Assembly (NCBI RefSeq): GCF_004916895.1
Contig: NZ_SNTZ01000005.1
Location: forward strand, 87,853-151,852
Direction of reading: 5' to 3'
Length of the DNA: 64,000 nt
DNA from: Flagellimonas alvinocaridis
Lineage (GTDB): Bacteria > Bacteroidota > Bacteroidia > Flavobacteriales > Flavobacteriaceae
The notes beneath the pieces are model-generated. The model searched no databases. It had not been told where the DNA came from and saw nothing but the letters and a program-made list of their open reading frames with translations. Position numbers and translations under genes: made by a program. Below are positions 1 through 9,800 of the stretch, one piece after another. Each line of letters opens with the position of its first letter. Position 1 is the stretch's first letter.

Positions 1-272
1 TCCAAAGTGTGGTTTGTGAAAAAATGGGGGTGACTCCCAGTAGAAAGAGAAAGAAAAAAAGGCAACGAAGCATTGATGCTCTTTGCATTACCGGCTTATC
101 GCCATAAAATGAGCCCATTATCACTATTTTTAAGAATGCAAAGCTAACTGTAGTGTACGCTGATGAAAATATTTGTTGTGAAATGGAAGAATATGGATGT
201 CTAGTATTGAATTGAGGCTTTTAGGGGTATTTTGGTTTAAGATCGAAGAGGAAAACAGTTTTGTGGCCTTAG
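1..272. other. Upstream region without a recognised gene
   Basis: No gene can be supported here. On the plus strand one frame is open from base 3 to a TAA at 105-107 and has a very basic stretch (SRKRKKKRQR); another frame is open only to a TGA at 31-33. Either could be the 3' end of a gene starting before the window, but neither tail resembles a family I recognise. The rest, up to the rimP promoter, is AT-rich with no tRNA-like fold or repeat that I could see. Confidence 0.4.
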
Positions 273-305
273 TTTGCACATACTGATGAAATTATCGTAT
301 ATTTG
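273..305 (+). promoter_or_regulatory. Bacteroidota-type promoter for rimP-nusA-infB
   Basis: TTTG at 273-276, a 21-nt spacer, then TATATTTG at 298-305. This matches the Bacteroidota primary sigma factor consensus (TTTG / TAnnTTTG). Transcription would start near 309-312, leaving a leader of about 60 nt before rimP that contains the hairpin at 335-359. Confidence 0.65.
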
Positions 306-334
306 CACCGCTGAACGGATATAAAAGTATTCAT

Positions 335-359
335 GAGGGGACTTTGGGTCCCCTCTTTT
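335..359 (+). terminator. Terminator-like hairpin in the rimP leader (possible attenuator)
   Basis: GAGGGGAC (335-342) pairs perfectly with GTCCCCTC (348-355) around a TTTGG loop and is followed by TTTT. It lies between the predicted promoter (273-305) and the rimP ATG at 373. It could end an upstream transcript, or attenuate the rimP-nusA-infB operon. In other bacteria this operon is feedback-controlled through NusA. Which role applies cannot be decided from sequence. Confidence 0.7.
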
Positions 360-372
360 ATTACTTGATTTT

Positions 373-834
373 ATGTTTAAGGAGAAAGTGAAATCGTTGT
401 TGGATAAAGCTCTGGAAGAGTATCCTTCTTTGTTTTTGATTGATTTTACTGTTGGTGGGGACAACACCATTAGGGTGGTTTTGGATGGTGATCAAGGTGT
501 GGATCTCCAGGATTGCATGAACATCAGCCGAGCCATTGAACACAATTTGGATCGGGAAGAAGAAGATTTTTCTTTGGAAGTTACCTCGGCAGGTGCCACT
601 TCTCCATTAAGATTGCCGCGTCAGTACAAAAAAAATATTGGAAGAAAGATTAAGGTCAGGACTGGGGCCGAAGAATTGGAAGGAACCTTGATCCAGACCT
701 CGGAAAATAGTATTACCTTGGAATGGAAGGCCCGCGAGCCCAAGCCAGTGGGTAAAGGAAAGGTTACTGTGCAGAAAAAGCAGGAGATTGCATATTCTGA
801 TATACAAGAAGCAAAAGTTATTTTAAAATTTTAA
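373..834 (+). CDS. rimP: Ribosome maturation factor RimP
   Basis: A cytoplasmic factor for 30S subunit maturation. The 153-residue length is normal for the DUF150/RimP family. The N-terminal alpha/beta domain includes [20 protein letters not shown], and the [13 protein letters not shown] segment matches the family's 'EVSSPG' region. The C-terminal part is a small SH3-like domain. The ATG at 373 follows the leader hairpin closely. rimP is first in the classical rimP-nusA-infB operon, with 13 nt to nusA. Confidence 0.96.
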   Translation: MFKEKVKSLLDKALEEYPSLFLIDFTVGGDNTIRVVLDGDQGVDLQDCMNISRAIEHNLDREEEDFSLEVTSAGATSPLRLPRQYKKNIGRKIKVRTGAEELEGTLIQTSENSITLEWKAREPKPVGKGKVTVQKKQEIAYSDIQEAKVILKF

Positions 835-847
835 TTGTAGTTAAAAA

Positions 848-2080
848 ATGGAAAACCTAGCGCTCATCGAATCCTTTTCGGAGTTTAAGGACGATAAGTT
901 TATTGACAGGGTGACCCTTATGGCCATTTTGGAAGATGTGTTCCGAAATGCACTCAAGAAGAAATTTGGTTCCGATGATAACTTTGATATCATCATCAAC
1001 CCAGATAAAGGGGATTTGGAGATTTGGAGAAACCGAGTTGTGGTAGAGGACGGTGAAGTGGAAGATCCCAACGAGGAAATCTCCCTTACGGAAGCTAGAA
1101 AAATCGAGCCCGATTTTGAGGTTGGGGAAGATGTTTCCGAAGAAGTGAAATTGATCGACCTTGGGAGAAGGGCTATTTTGGCGTTGCGTCAAAACCTTAT
1201 TTCCAAGATCCATGAGCACGACAATACTACCATCTACAAGCAATTTAAAGACTTGGAGGGTGAGATTTACACAGCTGAAGTGCACCACATACGCCACAAG
1301 GCCATCATTTTGTTGGATGATGAAGGGAACGAAATCATTCTTCCAAAGGAAAAGCAGATTCCATCTGACTTTTTCCGCAAAGGTGATAACGTTAGGGGAA
1401 TCATTGAGAGTGTGGAGTTAAAAGGAAATAAACCCACCATCATCATGTCGAGGACTTCGCCTATTTTCTTGGAGCAATTGTTCTTCCAAGAAATCCCTGA
1501 AGTGTTCGATGGTTTGATAACCATCAAAAAAGCGGTTCGTATCCCTGGTGAAAAAGCAAAAGTTGCCGTGGATTCCTATGATGATAGAATTGATCCTGTT
1601 GGTGCCTGTGTGGGTATGAAAGGATCTCGAATCCATGGTATTGTCCGTGAATTGGGCAATGAAAATATCGATGTCATCAATTGGACCAACAATTCGCAAT
1701 TAATGGTGACAAGAGCATTGAGCCCTGCAAGGGTGTCTTCCGTTAAACTCAATGATGAGAAAAAAACGGCTCAGGTCTACCTAAAGCCAGAGGAGGTTTC
1801 CAAGGCTATTGGAAGAGGTGGCCATAATATCCGATTGGCGGGTCAATTGACTGGCTATGAGATTGATGTGTTCCGTGAAGGTGTGGAGGAAGATGTGGAA
1901 TTGACAGAATTCTCCGATGAGATAGAAGGCTGGGTGATTGATGAATTCAAAAAGATTGGATTGGATACCGCGCGCAGCGTTTTGGAGCAAGATGTAAATG
2001 ATTTGGTGAAGCGAACCGATTTGGAAGAGGAAACCGTTAAGGAAGTCGTTCGCATCCTCAAGGAAGAGTTTGAAGATTAA
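848..2080 (+). CDS. nusA: Transcription termination/antitermination factor NusA
   Basis: A 410-residue RNA polymerase-associated factor that modulates pausing, termination and antitermination. It has the NusA N-terminal domain (about residues 1-125), an S1 domain (about 135-200) and tandem KH domains (about 230-345) with CVGMKGSRIHGIVRELGNE and the second KH loop AIGRGGHNIRLAGQLTG. It ends in a short acidic tail and lacks the C-terminal acidic repeats of enterobacterial NusA, as is usual outside the gammaproteobacteria. It sits between rimP and infB and probably autoregulates the operon. Confidence 0.97.
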   Translation: MENLALIESFSEFKDDKFIDRVTLMAILEDVFRNALKKKFGSDDNFDIIINPDKGDLEIWRNRVVVEDGEVEDPNEEISLTEARKIEPDFEVGEDVSEEVKLIDLGRRAILALRQNLISKIHEHDNTTIYKQFKDLEGEIYTAEVHHIRHKAIILLDDEGNEIILPKEKQIPSDFFRKGDNVRGIIESVELKGNKPTIIMSRTSPIFLEQLFFQEIPEVFDGLITIKKAVRIPGEKAKVAVDSYDDRIDPVGACVGMKGSRIHGIVRELGNENIDVINWTNNSQLMVTRALSPARVSSVKLNDEKKTAQVYLKPEEVSKAIGRGGHNIRLAGQLTGYEIDVFREGVEEDVELTEFSDEIEGWVIDEFKKIGLDTARSVLEQDVNDLVKRTDLEEETVKEVVRILKEEFED

Positions 2081-2122
2081 ACTATATATTAGCAGCGAAT
2101 TTTAGGGCAAGTAAAACAATTT

Positions 2123-4831
2123 ATGGCAGGAAACCCAACAATACGACTTAACAAAGTTCTCAGGGAATTGAACATTTCACTTGATCGGGCAGTGGATTAC
2201 CTTTCGTCAAAAGGACATGACGTGGAGGCACGTCCCACAACCAAGATCACGGACGAAGTGTATCAAGTACTGTTGGATGAATTCCAGACGGACAAGAGCA
2301 AGAAGGTAGCTTCCAAAGAGGTTGGCGAGGAAAAGCGCAAAGAGAAAGAGGCTATCCGAATCCAGATGGAGCAGGAGCAGGAAGAGCGCAGACTGGCTAG
2401 GGAAAAAAGAGAGGCAGAACAGCAGGTGATCAAAGCCAAAGCGGAACTTGCCGGCCCCAAGACCGTTGGTAAAATAGATTTGGACAAAAAGTCGGAAGCT
2501 CCCAAGGTTGAAGAACAAGAACAAGTAGTCGAGGAGCCCAAGGTTGAAGAAAAAGTCCCTGAAAAAGAAGAGACTCCAAAAAAGGAGGCTCCCAAAGAAG
2601 TCAAGGTAGAGGCAAAGAAGGAGGAAGTCAAAGAAGAAGCTCCCAAAGAAGAGTCCGATACCATCAAAACCCAATACAAGAAACTTTCCGGACCCAAGAT
2701 TACTGGGGCCAAGATAGACCTTACACAATTCAATAAACCAAAGAAGAAGAAAGAGGATCAGAAGAAAACTGATTCCAAGGATTCCGACAGTAGTTCCGAC
2801 CGTAGGAAACGAAGGAAAAGAATTGTTAAGAATGATGGTCAACCTGGAAATGGACGCCCCAATAATAGAGGGGGTAACGGACAAGGAAGAAGGGGTGGCC
2901 AACGTACCTCCGTTCCCAAAGTGGAGCCTACAGAAGAAGAAGTACAAAAGCAGGTAAGGGAAACCTTGGAAAAACTCCAAGGGAAATCTGGAAAGGGCAA
3001 AGGAGCCAAATATAGAAGGGAGAAAAGAGATCAACACCGTCAACAGACAGAGAAAGATCTTGAGCAGCAAGAGCTGGAAAGCAAAATCCTTAAGGTGACC
3101 GAGTTTGTTACGGTAAACGAAGTGGCTACCATGATGGATGTCTCCACGACCCAGATTATTTCTGCCTGTATGTCTTTAGGTATCATGGTGACCATGAACC
3201 AGCGTTTGGATGCTGAGACACTTTCCATTGTTGCCGATGAGTTTGGATATGAGGTAGAATTCGTTACCGCTGAAATAGAAGAGTCCATTGAGGAAGAAGT
3301 CGATGCTCCGGACGATTTAAAACCAAGAGCGCCGATTGTTACCGTTATGGGTCACGTAGACCACGGTAAAACCTCATTGTTGGATTATATCAGGGAAGAA
3401 AATGTTATTGCCGGAGAAAGTGGGGGAATTACGCAGCACATTGGTGCCTACGGGGTTTCCCTGGATAATGGTCAGCGAATAACCTTCTTGGATACTCCGG
3501 GACACGAAGCCTTTACGGCAATGCGTGCCCGTGGAGCCCAGGTTACCGATATTGCTATCATTGTGATTGCTGCGGACGATGATATCATGCCTCAGACCAA
3601 AGAGGCCATCAGTCACGCACAGGCGGCTGGTGTGCCCATTGTGTTTGCGATAAATAAGGTGGACAAGCCAACGGCCAATCCCGATAAAATTAAAGAAGGC
3701 CTAGCACAGATGAACCTTTTGGTGGAAGATTGGGGTGGGAAAATCCAGTCCCATGATATTTCTGCCAAAACTGGGCAAGGTGTCAAGGAATTATTGGAGA
3801 AAGTCTTGTTGGAGGCCGAATTATTGGAGCTGAAGGCTAATCCTGCCCGATTGGCATCAGGTACCGTTGTTGAAGCCTTTTTGGATAAAGGTCGGGGTTA
3901 TGTCTCGACTATTTTGGTTCAGACAGGAACTTTAAAAATAGGAGACTATGTCTTGGCTGGTACATGCAGTGGTAAAGTAAAAGCCATGCAAGACGAGCGA
4001 GGTAAGAACGTGAAAATTGCCGGGCCGGCCACACCAATTTCAATTTTGGGATTGGATGGTGCCCCACAAGCAGGGGATAGGTTCAATGTGTTGGAAGATG
4101 AACGCGAGGCCAAACAAATAGCCGCAAAACGTTCACAGTTGCAACGGGAACAAACGGTCAGGACCCAAAGACATATTACACTTGATGAAATTGGACGAAG
4201 AATTGCATTGGGCGACTTCAAAGAGCTTAATATTATCCTCAAGGGTGATGTGGATGGTTCGGTGGAAGCCTTGACGGATTCGTTCCAAAAATTGTCTACT
4301 GACGAAATTCAGGTGAACATCATCCATAAGGGTGTTGGTGCCATTACAGAATCGGATGTCTTGTTGGCAAGTGCTTCAGACGCCATTATTATAGGATTCA
4401 ATGTAAGGCCTATGGGCAATGCCCGCATGGTCGCCGAGAAAGAGGAGATTGATATCAGGACCTATTCCATTATTTATGATGCCATCAATGATTTGAAAGA
4501 CGCCATGGAAGGTATGCTTTCGCCAGAGATGAAGGAAGAAGTCACTGGTAATGCTGAAATCAGGGAAACTTTCAAAATATCCAAAATCGGAACCATCGCA
4601 GGTTGTATGGTCACCAGTGGAAAGATTTTCAGAAATTCCCAAATACGGCTTATCCGGGATGGGGTGGTCATATATACAGGAGAACTTGCATCCTTGAAAC
4701 GATTTAAGGATGATGTGAAGGAAGTTTCCAAAGGGTATGATTGCGGTCTTCAGGTGAAAAACTACAATGATGTCAGGGAGGGTGATATTTTAGAAGCTTT
4801 CCAAGAAGTGGCAGTAAAGAAAAAGCTCTAA
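2123..4831 (+). CDS. infB: Translation initiation factor IF-2
   Basis: The GTPase that brings initiator fMet-tRNA to the 30S subunit. At 902 residues it has an N-terminal IF2_N segment ([21 protein letters not shown]), a long low-complexity Lys/Glu/Pro-rich linker (about residues 60-300), and a second IF2_N-like helical domain ([20 protein letters not shown]). The G domain follows, with G1 GHVDHGKT at 410-417, G3 DTPGHE and G4 NKVDK, then the beta-barrel and C-terminal domains. The linker varies widely in this family and creates long reverse-strand open frames that are not genes. It is last in the operon; a terminator follows at 4852-4881. Confidence 0.98.
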   Translation: MAGNPTIRLNKVLRELNISLDRAVDYLSSKGHDVEARPTTKITDEVYQVLLDEFQTDKSKKVASKEVGEEKRKEKEAIRIQMEQEQEERRLAREKREAEQQVIKAKAELAGPKTVGKIDLDKKSEAPKVEEQEQVVEEPKVEEKVPEKEETPKKEAPKEVKVEAKKEEVKEEAPKEESDTIKTQYKKLSGPKITGAKIDLTQFNKPKKKKEDQKKTDSKDSDSSSDRRKRRKRIVKNDGQPGNGRPNNRGGNGQGRRGGQRTSVPKVEPTEEEVQKQVRETLEKLQGKSGKGKGAKYRREKRDQHRQQTEKDLEQQELESKILKVTEFVTVNEVATMMDVSTTQIISACMSLGIMVTMNQRLDAETLSIVADEFGYEVEFVTAEIEESIEEEVDAPDDLKPRAPIVTVMGHVDHGKTSLLDYIREENVIAGESGGITQHIGAYGVSLDNGQRITFLDTPGHEAFTAMRARGAQVTDIAIIVIAADDDIMPQTKEAISHAQAAGVPIVFAINKVDKPTANPDKIKEGLAQMNLLVEDWGGKIQSHDISAKTGQGVKELLEKVLLEAELLELKANPARLASGTVVEAFLDKGRGYVSTILVQTGTLKIGDYVLAGTCSGKVKAMQDERGKNVKIAGPATPISILGLDGAPQAGDRFNVLEDEREAKQIAAKRSQLQREQTVRTQRHITLDEIGRRIALGDFKELNIILKGDVDGSVEALTDSFQKLSTDEIQVNIIHKGVGAITESDVLLASASDAIIIGFNVRPMGNARMVAEKEEIDIRTYSIIYDAINDLKDAMEGMLSPEMKEEVTGNAEIRETFKISKIGTIAGCMVTSGKIFRNSQIRLIRDGVVIYTGELASLKRFKDDVKEVSKGYDCGLQVKNYNDVREGDILEAFQEVAVKKKL

Positions 4832-4851
4832 AGAGAGATAACATAGAAATA

Positions 4852-4881
4852 AAAAAATCCCGTTTTAAACGGGATTTTTTT
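4852..4881. terminator. Bidirectional terminator between infB and the SPOR gene
   Basis: The stem AAATCCCGTTT / AAACGGGATTT has A-runs on the left and a T7 run on the right, so it works as an intrinsic terminator on both strands. It ends infB (+) and the convergent SPOR-domain gene (-), whose TAA stop at 4880-4882 lies at the hairpin base. Confidence 0.85.
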
Positions 4882-5251
4882 ATTTGGAAGAATTTTCCGG
4901 TTTAAGCAGCATGGCATCCGGATATTTTTTTCGGACTTCAAGGTATTTTCGTTCAGCCTCCAATTTTGTTTTGAACTTTCCAAGGCGTACCCGATAAGTG
5001 GGAGATTCAAACTCAATCTTTGAATACCATCCTGGAAAATCTATGTCTACTTGAGCCTTTAGATTTTGTGCTTTCTGATAGGAACCAAATCCTACTTGTA
5101 TCTGATAAAATTCAGCTTTTGAATTTGCCTCGGCATAGAGCTTGACCAATTCATCTATTCTAGAATCTTGCTGTATGGAAACCCTGCCCTCTTGTGCGGA
5201 CAACTGTAGGGAAAGCCCAATAAAAAAGAATGCATATACAAGAGATTTCAT
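4880..5251 (-). CDS. Exported SPOR-domain protein
   Basis: A 123-residue protein with a signal peptide (MKSLVYAFFFIGLSLQLSAQ) and a C-terminal SPOR-type fold (YQIQVGFGSYQKAQNLKAQV through the RLGKFKTKLEAERKYLEVR segment). SPOR domains bind denuded peptidoglycan, so a periplasmic, septum-associated role is likely but inferred. The ATG at 5251 is preferred over one 12 codons upstream because it starts directly with the signal peptide. A TACTTTTG match to the -7 element lies upstream at 5285-5292 on the minus strand, without a clear -33 element. Confidence 0.85.
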   Translation of the reverse strand: MKSLVYAFFFIGLSLQLSAQEGRVSIQQDSRIDELVKLYAEANSKAEFYQIQVGFGSYQKAQNLKAQVDIDFPGWYSKIEFESPTYRVRLGKFKTKLEAERKYLEVRKKYPDAMLLKPENSSK

Positions 5252-5391
5252 AGGATTCAAGTGTTTTGTATTAATGTGTTTATGCAAAAGTAAATTTTTA
5301 TGGTCTAAACCTGTGGACCGTCTTTTATTTAGAATCTTTATAAATTAGATGTTATAAATACCTTAACATTTCAAAAAATGGTGCTATGTCG

Positions 5392-5399
5392 TACTTTTG
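5392..5399 (+). promoter_or_regulatory. Candidate -7 element for the act-cox operon
   Basis: TACTTTTG matches TAnnTTTG exactly. No clear TTG lies 19-21 nt upstream, so the -33 element is weak or absent. It is the best promoter candidate ahead of actA and gives a leader of about 80 nt. Confidence 0.45.
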
Positions 5400-5486
5400 T
5401 GATCAATTTTGGTAGGATAAAAAGCTATTGTTCTCTATATCAATAGAAACAATCATGCCAAAGATTTCGATAGAAATTTCGTTAAT

Positions 5487-6824
5487 ATGAAAAAGGTTTT
5501 GTACCGCCATCTATTTTCTAAAATTTTAGGTCTTTCTCTCCTATTTTTTTCCATTTCATTTTATGCGCAGGAAGAAGCTGCCGCCGATGCCGGTGGTGGG
5601 GATCCTGCAAAAGGGAAACAGCTCTTTAATCAGAACTGTGCCGCTTGTCATTCCTTGGATCGCAAAATGACCGGTCCCGCGTTGGCCAATGTGGAGTCGC
5701 GTTTGTCGGAAGATCAAGGATTGGATAAGGAGTGGTTGTATTCTTGGATCAAGAACAGTCCTGGGATGATAAGCTCTGGGGATTCCTATGCAAACGCAAT
5801 CTACGCTGAGTATAATCAGGCGGCAATGACGCCTTTCCCAACGTTGTCCAATCAGGACATCGATGATATTTTGGCCTACACGGCCGCTCCGCCAGCCAAA
5901 CCTGTGGCAGCTGCTGCTGGAGGTGATGTTACTCTTACTCCAGCTCAAAGTTCTGGGATATCCAATGAAGTGATTTTGGGAGCTTTGGCGTTGGTGTTTG
6001 GTCTTTTGGTGATCATGTTGGTCTTGGTGAATAAGACGCTGCGTAGAATAGCGGAAGCCAATGGTGTTGTCTTGGAAAATGAAAAGGCGGAGAAACGTCT
6101 GCCAATTTGGAAAGCTTTTGCCCAAAATCAATTTTTGGTATTGGTCAGTGCTATTTTTCTATTGTTGGCAAGTGCTTACTTTGCGTACGGTTGGATGATG
6201 CAGGTTGGTGTGGATCAAGGATATGCTCCCGTACAGCCCATTCACTTTTCGCACAAAATCCACGCCGGGGACAATAAGATAGATTGTAAGTATTGCCACT
6301 CTTCTGCAAGGGTGTCCAAAACTTCAGGAATACCCTCATTGAACGTATGTATGAATTGTCACAAATCCATTTATGAATATGCTGGAAACCCTGAAGGGCC
6401 ATCAGCTGAGGATTTGGCTGCTGGGCACACCAATGAATTCTATACAGCTGAAATCAAAAAGTTGTATAAAGCTGTTGGATGGGATGAGGAAAATCAAAAA
6501 TATACGGGTGAAACAAAGCCAGTGCAATGGGTGAGAATCCATAACCTGCCAGATTTTGCCTATTTCAATCACTCCCAACACGTGTCGGTTGCAGGGATAG
6601 CCTGTCAAACCTGTCACGGACCAATCGAGGAAATGGAAGTTGTGGAGCAATTTGCACCATTGACCATGGGTTGGTGTGTGAACTGTCACAGGGAGACCAA
6701 TGTAAAGATGGAGGGCAATGCATACTACGAGGCCATTCATGAGGAGTTGTCCAAAAAATATGGCGTTGAGCAGTTGACTGCGGCCATGATGGGTGGTATA
6801 GAATGTGGTAAGTGTCACTATTAA
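5487..6824 (+). CDS. actA: Alternative complex III multiheme cytochrome c subunit ActA
   Basis: Electron-transfer subunit of the quinol:cytochrome c oxidoreductase called alternative complex III. The 445 residues carry six CXXCH heme sites: CAACH (51-55) in an N-terminal class I cytochrome c domain, then CKYCH (267-271), CMNCH (288-292), CQTCH (373-377), CVNCH (397-401) and CGKCH (440-444) in the pentaheme domain. Two membrane segments (about 162-182 and 214-234) separate them, and a signal peptide starts the protein. The five-heme domain is the family core; the N-terminal monoheme domain is an addition. First gene of the operon. Confidence 0.95.
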   Translation: MKKVLYRHLFSKILGLSLLFFSISFYAQEEAAADAGGGDPAKGKQLFNQNCAACHSLDRKMTGPALANVESRLSEDQGLDKEWLYSWIKNSPGMISSGDSYANAIYAEYNQAAMTPFPTLSNQDIDDILAYTAAPPAKPVAAAAGGDVTLTPAQSSGISNEVILGALALVFGLLVIMLVLVNKTLRRIAEANGVVLENEKAEKRLPIWKAFAQNQFLVLVSAIFLLLASAYFAYGWMMQVGVDQGYAPVQPIHFSHKIHAGDNKIDCKYCHSSARVSKTSGIPSLNVCMNCHKSIYEYAGNPEGPSAEDLAAGHTNEFYTAEIKKLYKAVGWDEENQKYTGETKPVQWVRIHNLPDFAYFNHSQHVSVAGIACQTCHGPIEEMEVVEQFAPLTMGWCVNCHRETNVKMEGNAYYEAIHEELSKKYGVEQLTAAMMGGIECGKCHY

Positions 6825-6856
6825 GAATTAAAGGAAGATAATCTCAGATATATCGT

Positions 6857-9800
6857 ATGGCATCAAACAAAAAATATTGGAAAAGTGAAGCGGAGTTGAA
6901 TCCGAACGATTCCATTGTTGAGACGCTAAGACAAAACGAATTTACAGAACAGATCCCCGTTGATGAGTTTTTGGGTGACAAGGAAAACTTGTCCGCTTCA
7001 AATACCAACAGAAGGGACTTTCTGAAATATGTTGGGTTCAGTACAGCTGCGGCAGCGGTTGCTGCATGTGAGGGACCGGTCCACAAGTCCATACCCTACG
7101 TGGTACAGCCGGACAATATTGTTCCGGGTGTGGCCAACTATTACGCAACCACTATTGCGGATGGTTTTGATTTTGCCAGTGTTTTGGTGAAAACAAGGGA
7201 AGGAAGACCTATAAAGATTGAAAACAACACCGATGCCAAGGTGAATGGAAGTGCCAATGCAAGGGTTCAGGCCTCTGTATTGACACTGTATGATAGCAAG
7301 AGGGTCCAGGGGCCAAGTGCCAATGGTGAGCCTGTTGAGTGGAAGGTGTTGGATGCTACGGTAAAAGCCAAATTGGGCAGTTTGAAAGGGTCTAACCGAC
7401 AAATTGTTTTGTTGACCCAAACTTATGCAAGCCCATCTACCGATAAATTGATTGCCGAGTTCAAGGAAGCTTATGGTGAAAATGTGAACCACGTGGTTTA
7501 CGATGCCATTTCTGAAGACGCTGCACTCAACGCATTCAATGAGGCCTATGGTGAACGTGCCTTGGCTGATTATGATTTTGAAAAAGCAGAATTGATTGTT
7601 TCCTTCGGGGCTGATTTCTTAGGAGATTGGCAAGGAGGAGGATATGATAGTGGATACGCCAAAGGACGTGTGCCCAAACATGGGAAAATGTCCAGGCATA
7701 TTCAATTGGAGTCCAATATGTCTTTGTCCGGAGCCAATGCGGACAAGCGTTATCCCATGACGCCCACCCAACAAAAAATTGCCTTGGCCAAGTTGTATGG
7801 CAAATTGAACGGCAGTAGTGTGGGTGGAGGTACTTCTGATGTGGATGAGGCTGTGGATAAGGTTGCTTCCGAGTTGAAAAAAGCGGGAAGCAAAGCTGTT
7901 GTGGTTACAGGACTTAATGATGTAAATGCGCAGACTGTTGTCTTGGCCATCAATAAATTATTGGCCAGTGAAGCTTTTGATGCAGAGAACCCAAGATATG
8001 TTCGTCAGGGTGATACGGCCAAAGTAGGTAAGTTGATTGCCGATATGAATGCCGGTCGAGTTGGCGCTTTGATAATGGACGGGGTGAATCCTGCGTACAC
8101 ATTGCCCAATGCCGAGGAGTTCGTATCCGGACTTGAAAAGGTTGATGTTTCCGTGGCATTTGCGTTCAATAACGACGAAACCGCCCAAGCGGCTGGTTAT
8201 GTAGCTGCTGCTTCCCATTACTTGGAGTCTTGGGGAGATGCGCAATTCAGAAAAGGACAATACACTTTAATGCAACCTGCCATCCGACAGTTGTTTGATA
8301 CTAGACAGTTTCAAACCGCTTTGTTGACTTGGATGGGTAGTGAAAAAACATATTACGATTACATTAAGGAAACTTGGAGCACAGATATCCTTCAAGGAGG
8401 GTCTTGGAACAAGGCGCTTCAGGATGGGGTTTTTGTGGCTTCTTCTCCTGTTGCCCAAGAGGAGGGTGCTGTTGCAGCTTCGCAAGCTGAGGCGGAAGAA
8501 GCAGAAGGTGAATCCACAGTGGTTCCCATTGCATCCGCAATTCGCTCCTTGGTGAATGCTGCCAGTACCGGAACAGAATTGGTGCTGTATTCCAAAGTAG
8601 GTATGGGTGATGGTCGACAGGCCAATAACCCATGGTTGCAAGAGTTTCCTGATCCTATTTCCAGGGTTTCTTGGGACAACTATGTGACCGTTTCCAAAGC
8701 CGATGCCGAAAAATGGGAGGTTGAAAACAAAATGGTTGCCGATGGTGGAGTGAATGGTAGTTACGTGAACCTTACCGTGGACGGAAAAGTATTGGAAAAC
8801 GTTCCTGTAATCGTACAGCCTGGTCAAGCAGTAGGTACCGTGGGACTTTCTTTTGGATATGGTAAAAAAGCCGGAATGCAGTCTGAAATGGCCACGGGGG
8901 TAAATGCTTACGCTTTGTATTCCAATTTTTCAGATGTACAGTCCGTAACCATTGAAAAAGTGGGTGGAGAGCATGAATTTGCTTGTATCCAGTCGCAAAA
9001 AACATTGATGGGTAGAGGAGATATCATCAAGGAAACCACCTTGGAAATCTTCAATACTAAAGACCATGCAGAATGGAATCATATGCCACATGTTTCATTG
9101 AACCACAATGAAATCCCTGTGACTTCTCCAGATGCCGACCTTTGGGATGAGTTCGATCGTTCCATTGGGCACCACTTTAACTTGTCCATCGACTTGAATG
9201 CTTGTACAGGATGTGGGGCTTGTGTTATAGCTTGTCATGCTGAAAACAACGTTCCGGTTGTAGGTAAAGCGGAGATGCGTCGTTCACGCGACATGCACTG
9301 GTTGCGAATCGATAGATATTACTCTTCAGAGGAGACCTTTGAACAAGATAATGAGAAGAAGGATGGAATGGATGGTCTTTGGGGTGAAAAAGGTTCCTTG
9401 GGCGGATTCAGGGAGATGGAAGATCCATCTGCCAATCCTCAGGTAGCCTTCCAGCCAGTAATGTGCCAGCACTGTAACCACGCACCTTGTGAAACAGTTT
9501 GTCCTGTTGCGGCCACTTCACACAGTAGGCAAGGTCAGAACCACATGGCATACAACCGTTGTGTGGGTACTAGATATTGTGCCAACAACTGTCCATATAA
9601 AGTACGTCGATTCAACTGGTTCTTGTACAACAACAATGACGAGTTCGATTTCAATATGAACAATGACTTGGGCAAGATGGTCATCAACCCAGACGTGAAC
9701 GTTCGTTCAAGAGGGGTAATGGAAAAATGCTCTATGTGTATCCAAATGACACAAAAGACCATTTTGGATGCCAAGCGAGATGGACGAGTCATCAAGGATG

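Noticed and set aside
2510..2660. Repeated Glu/Lys/Pro/Val codons in infB and in the tonB spacer as DNA repeats
   Set aside because: These are protein low-complexity linkers common to both families; no exact tandem DNA unit is maintained.
2207..3070. A 287-codon minus-strand open frame opposite infB
   Set aside because: It mirrors the Lys/Glu-rich linker of IF-2, giving Phe/Leu-rich low-complexity sequence; no family, and infB is certain.
5556..6131. A 191-codon minus-strand open frame opposite actA
   Set aside because: It overlaps a well-supported multiheme cytochrome and has no recognisable motif or promoter.
8267..8827. A 186-codon minus-strand open frame opposite actB
   Set aside because: It is a shadow of the ActB reading frame, with Cys/His-rich nonsense composition and no start context.
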